Assembly: GCA_018883285.1 (NCBI GenBank)
Contig: VEQJ01000073.1
Coordinates: 1 to 6,194 of the forward strand
Direction: 5' to 3'
Origin: Alphaproteobacteria bacterium
GTDB lineage: Bacteria > Pseudomonadota > Alphaproteobacteria > CAISOG01
Length of the DNA: 6,194 nt
Positions 1 to 6,008 of this stretch are shown here, piece after piece (within the stretch, counting starts at the first letter, position 1; every line of letters starts with the position of its first letter). A model generated the notes under the pieces. The model ran no database searches. It saw only the letters and a list, made by a program, of their open reading frames with translations, and was not told where the DNA came from. Position numbers and translations under genes: made by a program.

Positions 1-2
1 CT

Positions 3-419
3 CGCGCAGAATTTATAGATATTTGTGGAAATATCTCAAAGCACAATCCGCTTGCTCTCGATAAAAAAGCAAAGACAATTACAGAAATATTTGCCAGAAA
101 CAATGTCACGATAGAAATAACCCAAGCGTTGCTAATCATAGAGGAATTCTGTGAGCAATTTCACAATGATCTCTTTATATATTATATCAGTACAATTGCA
201 GAGTTTTTAAACAACCTTCGGTGGAGCATATTTGAGTATTTACAGCCACTATACAAGAAGTCCGTACAGTACTATTGGGATGAGAGTCTTAAGCTCTACC
301 CAGCCAATATAGAAAACACCTATGTGCGTGAGTTATTTTGGAACTTAATGAATGATGTCCGCTCTGAACCTTACATGCCTAAGTTTGAAGTTACCCGCTA
401 TTTGAAAGGCCGTTATTAG
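3..419 (+). CDS. C-terminal part of an unrecognised protein, cut by the left window edge
   Basis: The frame is open from the first complete codon at 3 to the TAG at 417-419 and gives 138 residues, so the start lies outside the window. An internal TTG at 129 could be taken as a start, but the 42 upstream codons are open and protein-like and no ribosome binding site precedes it, so I treat it as internal. The visible part is rich in Ile, Asn, Tyr and Phe, with amphipathic stretches such as IAEFLNNLRWSIFEYLQPLY and a basic end (RYLKGRY). There is no signal peptide, no clear membrane segment and no metal or catalytic motif I can name, so a cytosolic, mostly helical protein is the safest description. 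Codon use is AT-rich (ata, tta, aat, ttt), unlike the minus-strand genes further right, which suggests a different origin. I do not recognise the family. Confidence 0.72.
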   Translation, partial: RAEFIDICGNISKHNPLALDKKAKTITEIFARNNVTIEITQALLIIEEFCEQFHNDLFIYYISTIAEFLNNLRWSIFEYLQPLYKKSVQYYWDESLKLYPANIENTYVRELFWNLMNDVRSEPYMPKFEVTRYLKGRY

Positions 420-430
420 GTGCTTATTTA

Positions 431-480
431 GCTGTCAAGAATACCATGCCTAGCGTAGTATGCATGACAGCAAGGCATGG
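431..480. repeat. Two interleaved inverted repeats (pseudoknot-like layout)
   Basis: GCTGTCA at 431-437 is the exact reverse complement of TGACAGC at 465-471. CCATGCCT at 444-451 is the exact reverse complement of AGGCATGG at 473-480. The arms are interleaved (first arm A, first arm B, second arm A, second arm B), so as RNA they could form an H-type pseudoknot or two mutually exclusive hairpins; as DNA they could be nested protein-binding arms. No T run follows on either strand, so this is not an ordinary intrinsic terminator. It starts 11 bases after the stop of the upstream gene and ends 17 bases before the TTG at 498. Confidence 0.55.
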
Positions 481-497
481 GTTAACGGAGACATAGC

Positions 498-698
498 TTG
501 TCCCAGCTTTTGATCATCGGTTTTGGCTATAGCGCGGCGTTTGTGGCCATGGCGGTGGAGGTGGTCACGGTCACGAACATTAAAAAACAAAAGAACTTGA
601 ACAGGCCGTGTGAAAAACAGCCACCGCCATCAGCATCGAAAAACTCCCCTAAAACTTGCTGGAAAGATTCACGAATGGCCCCTGGCTGCGATAGCTGA
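498..698 (+). pseudogene. Probable remnant of an SDR/epimerase-like gene (N-terminal Rossmann motif only)
   Basis: A TTG start at 498 is preceded by GGAG at 487-490 with a 7-base spacer, a good ribosome binding site. An in-frame TAA at 483-485 excludes a longer start. The first 17 residues read MSQLLIIGFGYSAAFVA: a hydrophobic strand followed by GxGYSA, the pattern of the dinucleotide-binding turn at the very N terminus of atypical SDR/NAD-dependent epimerase proteins. After about residue 17 the match ends. The rest is basic and Pro/Ser-rich, and the frame runs antisense into the end of the barrel gene at 649. A real member would be near 280 residues; this frame has 66. I read it as the intact beginning of a gene joined to unrelated DNA near 545. 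A chance frame is possible, because the assignment rests on one short motif. Confidence 0.33.
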
Positions 699-1965
699 GG
701 TCGGTTAAGTCATCGGAGAAATTGGTAAAGTTATAGCCCGCCCCGACTTTAACATTGTTGTTGAGGTGGCGATAAACGCCAACCAAAAAGCCCGATTTGC
801 TGTCGCCCGCCTCTTTGGCATCCAGATAGCGATACTCTGCGGTGATATCCCATTCTTTGACGATGTGGTAATCGCCGCGAATAATCCCTAACCATGCCTG
901 ACTGCCAAACCAATTGGCATTGGCCACGGTGTTGTCCCGTATGTCGCCAAAGCGATAGCCGTATTTTCCACCCAGGGCGAATTTTTCTGTAATATCGTAG
1001 ATGCCGTCCACCGCCAACACATGGCTGCGTTGTTCATAATCGCTGGCTGAGGGCAAACGGTTGCCGTTCAATTGCCCATTGCCCGGGTGGTCGGCCAGAT
1101 AGCTGTATTTAAACAACATGTTCAGGCGATCGTTCAAAATTGGGCGATAGCCGTATCCCATCATAAATTCGGTATAATTGGCATCGGCCAGACTGCTGGC
1201 GCTGCCTTCACTGGTGGCATAGTCCAATCCAGCCAGCAAACGCCAATCATCATGGGTTTGATAGCCCAAATTGTTCTTAAACAGCCATGAGGTGCGCTGG
1301 CCAGACAGGTTGTTATCATCATCACGCAGCTCCACCGCGCCGGTGTAGCGGTTTTTTTCATTCCGATAGCCAGCGTTCAACGAAATCGCGTTGCGATCGG
1401 TATCGCCCGCGGTTGGGTCAGAAATGGTACCCCGTTCGGCGCGTGCCCCCATATTCCAACTGTCGCTGGCGGCCAAATCCAGGCCATAGGAATGAATCAG
1501 CCCCGATGGGCCATTATCAAAATTTTGAAAGCGATCCTCTGAAAAGGCAGACATGCTGTCGGAATAGCGGGTTTTGGTGCCGGTGATAAAGCTGCTGCTG
1601 CGCCCGCGATAGCCCAAATCGGTTCGGTCGGTATCCATCACATAATTGGAATAGACGGTGGTGCGATCCGAATGCCGATACTCCGCCCCCGCCTTGCCCC
1701 CCACGCCACCCGTGCCGTCGGTTGCCTCACCCAACAGGGAAAGGTCGTCGGTCACCTCAACCTTGCCGCCTGCGCCGCCGCGGTCATTGCGGCGACGCCC
1801 CACATCATGCTGCACCGTGCCCTGACCCAGGGCATAGACTTCATAGGTATCCTTGCGCCCTGTTTCGGTCAGTGGGGCATGCAACAGCTTTAGCGCGGCA
1901 TCGGTGCGACCACCCACATCATTCAGAATATCGCTGTTGCCGCCGCTTAACGCCTTTTCGATCAT
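649..1965 (-). CDS. C-terminal beta-barrel part of the OmpA-family outer-membrane protein (downstream piece of a frameshifted gene)
   Basis: This 438-residue frame is not an independent gene. Its ATG at 1963-1965 lies inside the upstream frame, it has no signal peptide, and it continues the barrel that the upstream frame begins. Removing one base of the run at 1955-1958 joins the frames as ...DDRK-ALSGGNSD... and gives a 1378-residue protein. The segment is a train of short amphipathic beta-strands joined by charged or Gly/Asn-rich turns (for example WNMGARAERG, LLAGLDYAT, FALGGKYGYRFGD, VKVGAGYNFTNFSDDLTDLS). It ends in GPFVNLSSKF. A strand closing on a C-terminal Phe is the classic outer-membrane targeting signature recognised by the BAM machinery. 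The expected location is therefore the outer membrane. The stop is TAG, and no convincing terminator hairpin follows in the 70 bases downstream. Outer-membrane barrel is a confident call; the precise function is unknown. Confidence 0.85.
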   Translation of the reverse strand: MIEKALSGGNSDILNDVGGRTDAALKLLHAPLTETGRKDTYEVYALGQGTVQHDVGRRRNDRGGAGGKVEVTDDLSLLGEATDGTGGVGGKAGAEYRHSDRTTVYSNYVMDTDRTDLGYRGRSSSFITGTKTRYSDSMSAFSEDRFQNFDNGPSGLIHSYGLDLAASDSWNMGARAERGTISDPTAGDTDRNAISLNAGYRNEKNRYTGAVELRDDDNNLSGQRTSWLFKNNLGYQTHDDWRLLAGLDYATSEGSASSLADANYTEFMMGYGYRPILNDRLNMLFKYSYLADHPGNGQLNGNRLPSASDYEQRSHVLAVDGIYDITEKFALGGKYGYRFGDIRDNTVANANWFGSQAWLGIIRGDYHIVKEWDITAEYRYLDAKEAGDSKSGFLVGVYRHLNNNVKVGAGYNFTNFSDDLTDLSYRSQGPFVNLSSKF

Positions 1966-4786
1966 CCGACCGCATGGCCAAGCTTACGGTGTTTTCGGGG
2001 GTTAGCAGGTAGTTGGCGGCGGCCTCACCCGACTTTACCCCGCCTGTCGTGCGCCCGCGTTTCTGATCCCCCTTTAGGGTGAAATTCAGGCGTTCGCCCA
2101 GGGGCAAATCGGCGGCAACCCCCGATTGGGTGGTTTGTTCATTGGTCAGCTGACCCGGTGAGGAAAAGCCATCGCCGCGATTCAAAAAATAGCTGGTCAG
2201 CTTGCCCGCCATGCTGTCATCGACGTCTTTTAGATTTAACGCTGTCTCCGCCCGATAGGCGTTGGCGTTGACACTGGATCGGCGGGTTTGCGGGATGGTG
2301 TTAAAGATAAAGCCACCGTTTTGTGAGCTTAGGGCGCCTGTTCCCGCCCCCTCTGACTTGGCGGATTCCAGCTTTAGATAGGTTTCTGGGCTATAGCGGG
2401 CAATGACATCCGCCCCCTTAAGATCCTGTTTTTCATCGCTATGATCCTGGTTATAGCTGGTAGCGCCCAGGCGCAGATAATCGTTGAGCCATTGGCTGAC
2501 CCGGCCGCCATTGACCAGGCTGTCAATCTTTGTAACGCTGGGGGTGTATTCATAGCCCGCCACCAAAAAGGCTGGATTGCCACTGAGGGATCCTGAAGAA
2601 ATTAGCCCAGATCCATCGGCGTTCGAGGACAATGGCTCTCGCAAGATAATGCGACCCTGTAGGTAATTGATTTCATAGTCCTGGCCATAGACCAATTCCT
2701 TGCTGGACAGGACAATGCCAGAGTCACGATCGCGCACTTCGATTCGTACCCGCTCTGACCCAATGGTGACATCTTGTGAGCGCAGGTAATACAGCGATCC
2801 GCCCGTGCCGCGAAATTCTTCTAAGGAAGATAGCGTGCCTGGATCGGCGGCAAAGCCGTTGATTTCGGTGCGACGTTCGCCAAATTTGGTGACCTCCTGG
2901 CTTTTATGCTCGGCGTTGGCACCATAAAGGGTACGGCGGTAATCAATCAGGTCGGTGCCGGTTATTTGGGTTTGGAAATTCCCCCACATGACCTTGGTGT
3001 CGTCTTTTTCCATCCGCACGTAAAACTTACCCTGGGTTGGCGCATCCTCTAACGTGGTCGAATCATCGCCATAAACGGGATAATAGGCATTGGGATCAAT
3101 CCGACGCAGCAAATAGCGCGGGTTTTTATCGGCAAAATTGCTGAACAGGTCTTTGACAGGCTGTTCCTGGGTATCGGCGCTGCTGGTCAGCTGCCATCCA
3201 TCCTGAACTTTGCCCTTAGCATAAAAGGCGGCACGCGAATCGGCGTAGAAAGTCCCCTTATTGCGATCACTGCTTTGACCCGTTACCAGATCGGCGGGGC
3301 CGCTGACGTTATTCTGGCCAAGGGTCAGATCGCCCATGCCGACATAAAACCAATCGTTGGATGGAACGGTGATAGGGCGATAAAACTCCTGCATTTGGCC
3401 ATCACCATCGGTGGTTGTCACCGCGATTTTGTGATCGCCCGCGGGCAGAATCTGGCGATAGGCAAATTTCCCCTCCCGATCGACGGGAACATCGCTGTTC
3501 ATCGCCATCACCTTGCCACCCGGTTTCATGTTGGTGCCGCTGATGGTGACCGAACCGCCCGTGACATCGATATTGTGAATGCCCAGGTGATTTTCGCCAT
3601 AGCCAATCAGCTCTTCACGCTTTTGGTTTTGTGGCTCTGTTAGCGGCGGACGATCCCCAAGCAGGCGCAACAGTTTTGGCTTGGTTTCATCAAAGCGGCC
3701 ATTTTTGTCATAAACGCGCAGCAGGTATTGCAACCCATCTTCCTGCCCCCCTGGGGGAATTTTCCATGCGATGGATTTATCGGCACTGGCTTCCATCGGT
3801 ACGATGGCCAGTGGTTCGGTTTGGGTGGATACCCCCTTAGCAAAAATCCGCAGCTCAGCCTTTTGGATAAAGGCGCGATAATTGCTGTAGGGGGAAAAGG
3901 TCACCGTTTCGCCGCGCGCTGCCCCATCGGGATAGGCCGTCACGTTAAGGGTTGGGGTTATTTCTAAGCCATCAAACTTCACCTGGATGTCTTGGCGTTC
4001 CAGGGCAACATCGGTGCATCGGGTTTGATCGGCGCTGTTGGATCCATCGCGCGGATCCATCGGGGCGCCATCAATCGATACGCGAAACGGCTCGGCGCTA
4101 TCCACGGCATTTTTGCCCTGACACCCTTTGGGGGCGGTGGGTTGGTACCATACGGCTATTTCGACGCGGCGATCTGGCGCCAGGCAGGCTTGATAGGCCT
4201 TGTTGGCTTCTGCTGAAGAATGGCTGTGGGTGGCATCACATTTGGTAACGGATTGCGCATTGCCCTGGCCTTTGGTGGTGATGGGCAGATCCTGCATCCC
4301 AGGTTGCGAGCGCAGAAAAACCTCCGTTTCCTTGGCGCGCGCCTCTGACAATTTTTGGTTATCCTCATAACGCTGGCTGCTGATAGAGGTCAAATTCTGC
4401 TCATCCGCGAAGCCAGTAATTTCGATGCGGGAAACGGGTTTTTTGCTGAGTCGTTTGGCTAGGTCGGCTAAATTTTGTCGATCCTTTTTGGTCAAAAAGT
4501 GCCAGCCCGAATCAAAGGGCGCAATCCGCTCTAACAGGCCAGGTTTTTCGGGCTCATAACGCGGCAACAGCACCAGCGTTTCATCAGCGGTGACGCGATA
4601 TTCCGCGCTGGGCGGGGTGTTGCCATCGGGGCGCACCTCAACGCCTGAGGTGAAACCCAGCTGTCCCGGCGATTCTGGCTGTGCGCAAAAAGATTGGCCA
4701 TCGCATTGCCGTGGGCTATCCGCCCAGGCCTGGGTGGACAGGATGGTGCCAATCAGCAGAACAGATAGGGTGCGATGCCGTTTTAT
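1919..4786 (-). CDS. Large OmpA-family outer-membrane protein: signal peptide, peptidoglycan-binding module, start of barrel (upstream piece)
   Basis: The frame gives 955 residues when read from the ATA at 4786. I chose this start because it alone keeps a textbook signal peptide (basic KRHR, then LSVLLIGTIL, cleavage after AWA at residue 22) and sits 8 bases after AAAGGA. A GTG at 4636 is the first conventional long start but loses the signal peptide. Residues about 88-216 form an OmpA peptidoglycan-binding module: GFAD with D128, LSEARA with R150 (the Asp and Arg that bind diaminopimelate in the family), a likely disulfide pair C183/C201, and CLAPDRRVEI, which matches E. coli OmpA as I recall it. 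Beta-sandwich regions follow. Residues about 480-720 carry YPVYGDDS, WGNF and GQDYEINY, typical of large proteobacterial surface proteins. Barrel strands begin near 750. The module order is the reverse of classical OmpA (barrel first). The frame ends early at 1919 because of the frameshift. Confidence 0.85.
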   Translation of the reverse strand: MKRHRTLSVLLIGTILSTQAWADSPRQCDGQSFCAQPESPGQLGFTSGVEVRPDGNTPPSAEYRVTADETLVLLPRYEPEKPGLLERIAPFDSGWHFLTKKDRQNLADLAKRLSKKPVSRIEITGFADEQNLTSISSQRYEDNQKLSEARAKETEVFLRSQPGMQDLPITTKGQGNAQSVTKCDATHSHSSAEANKAYQACLAPDRRVEIAVWYQPTAPKGCQGKNAVDSAEPFRVSIDGAPMDPRDGSNSADQTRCTDVALERQDIQVKFDGLEITPTLNVTAYPDGAARGETVTFSPYSNYRAFIQKAELRIFAKGVSTQTEPLAIVPMEASADKSIAWKIPPGGQEDGLQYLLRVYDKNGRFDETKPKLLRLLGDRPPLTEPQNQKREELIGYGENHLGIHNIDVTGGSVTISGTNMKPGGKVMAMNSDVPVDREGKFAYRQILPAGDHKIAVTTTDGDGQMQEFYRPITVPSNDWFYVGMGDLTLGQNNVSGPADLVTGQSSDRNKGTFYADSRAAFYAKGKVQDGWQLTSSADTQEQPVKDLFSNFADKNPRYLLRRIDPNAYYPVYGDDSTTLEDAPTQGKFYVRMEKDDTKVMWGNFQTQITGTDLIDYRRTLYGANAEHKSQEVTKFGERRTEINGFAADPGTLSSLEEFRGTGGSLYYLRSQDVTIGSERVRIEVRDRDSGIVLSSKELVYGQDYEINYLQGRIILREPLSSNADGSGLISSGSLSGNPAFLVAGYEYTPSVTKIDSLVNGGRVSQWLNDYLRLGATSYNQDHSDEKQDLKGADVIARYSPETYLKLESAKSEGAGTGALSSQNGGFIFNTIPQTRRSSVNANAYRAETALNLKDVDDSMAGKLTSYFLNRGDGFSSPGQLTNEQTTQSGVAADLPLGERLNFTLKGDQKRGRTTGGVKSGEAAANYLLTPENTVSLAMRSDDRKGVKRRQQRYSE
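1955..1958 (-). other. Single-base frameshift site (4-base A run on the coding strand)
   Basis: On the minus strand, gatcgAAAAggcgtt moves the reading from the OmpA frame into the barrel frame. With three As it reads D-R-K-A-L-S-G-G-N and stays open from 4786 to 649. With four As the upstream frame is lost to non-barrel sequence (GVKRRQQRYSE) and stops at 1919. The total span of 4138 bases is one more than a multiple of three, exactly as a one-base insertion predicts. It could be a true mutation, a slippage site or a sequencing error; a four-base run is short for programmed slippage. Confidence 0.82.
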
Positions 4787-4800
4787 GGCTTGGATCCTTT
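4783..4800 (-). promoter_or_regulatory. Ribosome binding site and ATAA stop/start overlap coupling the two surface-protein genes
   Basis: On the minus strand the end of the DUF11 gene reads cagAAAGGAtccaagccATAAaacgg. AAAGGA (4795-4800) is a good Shine-Dalgarno sequence, with 8 bases to ATA (4784-4786). The stop TAA (4783-4785) overlaps that codon by two bases. This is the geometry of the common ATGA translational-coupling overlap, with A instead of G at 4784. The signal peptide begins directly after the ATA, so this is very likely the original start site of the OmpA-family gene. Confidence 0.75.
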
Positions 4801-5949
4801 CTGCGCTGGCTCTTTTTTGTCCTGCGATTCGGTCACCAACTCCTCTTCAATCATCAGGGCATAGCAACAATTTTTCTCCTGCCAAAGTTTGCGCAACAGG
4901 GCGGTGGTGGCGCTTAACCGCTCCCGCGCTAACCCATCATCCTCGTTACGGGCACGAACATAGCTAAGGCGAACAACCGACGGCTGTTGTTTCAACTGCT
5001 CTGGCAAAGCGTTCAGCTGGGATTGCCATTGGGGCGTTAGCTTGGTGGATCCAGCCTCAAAGGCGTTGGCACGCATATCAACGCGCACCACGCGGTGGAT
5101 CGATGCGCCGAAATTCAGCTTAGCCATTTTACCGCGGGTTAGCCGAACATCGCCTGGATTTTCGGTGGTCACGCGATAGCCCGTTGGCAAAGTTCGTTCA
5201 TCCAGCTTTAGCACAAAATTGCTGCCACGATCGGCATCGGGAATCGCCGCGCAGGCAATGTGATAGCGGCCATGCTCATCGGTTGTAATCAGCTGGCCAT
5301 TAACGGTTGCCAGGCGAACATTGGCAATGCCAGGCTCGCCATCGTCCTGATAGGCATTGGTATTTTTGTCATCAAAGACCTTGCCAATAATTTCGGAACA
5401 GTCAAACAACGGGTCGGGAATGATGCGGACGGTGGCATTGGCCAGGTTGGATAGGGCGGTACCGCCAACCCCGCTAAACGCCTGGGCACTGTTGACATAG
5501 TCGCCTGGCTGAACGCCCGTTCCAACCGCCAGCAGCAGTTTAAAGGTGCGGGTTGCGTTGGCGGCCAGGGTTTGGCCAGACCAGGTTAGGGTGCGGTTGG
5601 TTACGGTGGGCTCCAGGGGCAGCCCCTCAACCGTCGCCGATCCGGTTTTGTACTTAAAGCCTGGCGGCATGGTGTCGCGAATATCAATGTTGCTATAGGC
5701 GGTGGCGGTGGTGTTTTGAACCTTAATGGTATAGGGCACCAGCTGTCCGACATGGACGTTAACCAGCGGGCTGGTTTTGGTAACCACAATGTCGCCGGTT
5801 GCAATCGGATCAAGGGCGATATGGTTGTTGACCACATTGGCGGCGGCGAGTGGGTTAATCGAGAATTGAAAGAAATACTGGGTGGTTGCCTGATTCGATG
5901 CATTCAATCCCGCGGTTGTGGTGGGGCAGGTGGCGGAATCGAGGTAACA
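4783..5949 (-). CDS. 5'-truncated surface protein: DUF11 repeat, SdrD B-like domain, degenerate OmpA-like C terminus
   Basis: The frame is open from 5949, just after a TAA at 5950-5952, to the TAA at 4783-4785. A TTG at 5907 gives 374 residues but has no clear ribosome binding site or signal peptide, and protein-like sequence continues upstream of it (DSATCPTTTAG), so I think the real N terminus is missing. Numbered from the TTG: residues about 36-162 are a DUF11 repeat (DIVVTKTSPLVNVHVGQLVP, then DTMPPGFKYKTGSATV). Residues 171-267 are an SdrD B-like/prealbumin-like sandwich whose acidic loop (VFDDKNTNAYQDDGEPGI) looks calcium-binding. Residues about 272-357 resemble an OmpA module (FEAGSTKL, LARERLSAT) but lack the key Asp of the GHTD motif. 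DUF11 proteins are normally exported stalks or adhesins, often over 1000 residues. This one lies directly upstream of, and is coupled to, the OmpA-barrel gene, which suggests they work together at the cell surface. Confidence 0.8.
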   Translation of the reverse strand, partial: CYLDSATCPTTTAGLNASNQATTQYFFQFSINPLAAANVVNNHIALDPIATGDIVVTKTSPLVNVHVGQLVPYTIKVQNTTATAYSNIDIRDTMPPGFKYKTGSATVEGLPLEPTVTNRTLTWSGQTLAANATRTFKLLLAVGTGVQPGDYVNSAQAFSGVGGTALSNLANATVRIIPDPLFDCSEIIGKVFDDKNTNAYQDDGEPGIANVRLATVNGQLITTDEHGRYHIACAAIPDADRGSNFVLKLDERTLPTGYRVTTENPGDVRLTRGKMAKLNFGASIHRVVRVDMRANAFEAGSTKLTPQWQSQLNALPEQLKQQPSVVRLSYVRARNEDDGLARERLSATTALLRKLWQEKNCCYALMIEEELVTESQDKKEPAQKGSKP

Positions 5950-5954
5950 TTACC
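5943..5954. repeat. Short palindrome GGTAA-CA-TTACC at the edge of the truncated gene
   Basis: The arms GGTAA (5943-5947) and TTACC (5950-5954) are exact reverse complements with a 2-base centre. The palindrome covers the TAA that closes the DUF11 frame upstream and lies where the base composition changes. It could be a small operator or a recombination scar; at five bases per arm it may be chance. Confidence 0.3.
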
Positions 5955-5989
5955 CATCTCTCTAAGACGTGTTCGCAAAAATTCGTTGT

Positions 5990-6004
5990 GATTGTCTTAC
6001 AATC
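5990..6004 (-). terminator. Weak terminator-like hairpin
   Basis: GATTGT (5990-5995) and ACAATC (5999-6004) are exact reverse complements around a 3-base loop. On the minus strand the hairpin lies 4 bases after the TGA at 6009-6011 and is followed, ten bases later, by a TTTTT run (5976-5980). The stem has only two G-C pairs and the T run is not adjacent, so at best it is a weak terminator for the minus-strand open frame to its right. Confidence 0.25.
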
Positions 6005-6008
6005 CCTC

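Noticed and set aside
433..438. TTGACA on the minus strand as a promoter -35 box
   Set aside because: No acceptable -10 lies at 16-18 bases, and it would drive transcription antisense into the left-hand gene; the sequence is better explained as one arm of the inverted repeat.
481..490. GTTAACGGAG at 481-490 resembles GTTACGGAG at 6186-6194, possibly direct repeats flanking the locus
   Set aside because: The match is short, contains an indel, is dominated by a ribosome-binding-site core, and does not sit at the right-hand compositional break near 5945.
585..648. Terminator after the barrel gene's stop at 649
   Set aside because: The minus strand has T-rich stretches but I found no stable hairpin in front of them.
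3275..3643. Plus-strand open frame of 122 codons
   Set aside because: It is an antisense shadow of the OmpA-family gene, created by its codon bias; there is no ribosome binding site or family match.
4634..4636. GTG as the start of the OmpA-family gene
   Set aside because: It would remove the signal peptide and the Cys-containing mature N terminus encoded in frame upstream, and no Shine-Dalgarno sequence lies in front of it.
4590..4967. Plus-strand open frame of 125 codons over the gene junction
   Set aside because: It is antisense to the signal peptide and OmpA start and to the end of the DUF11 gene, both of which have clear domain content; its own product has no recognisable features.
5904..5996. 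30-codon minus-strand frame ending in a Pro-rich stretch (PPPAPPQPRD) with an internal ATG
   Set aside because: It overlaps the DUF11 frame out of phase, has no ribosome binding site at a proper distance, and the Pro codons arise from the Thr-rich coding of the real frame.
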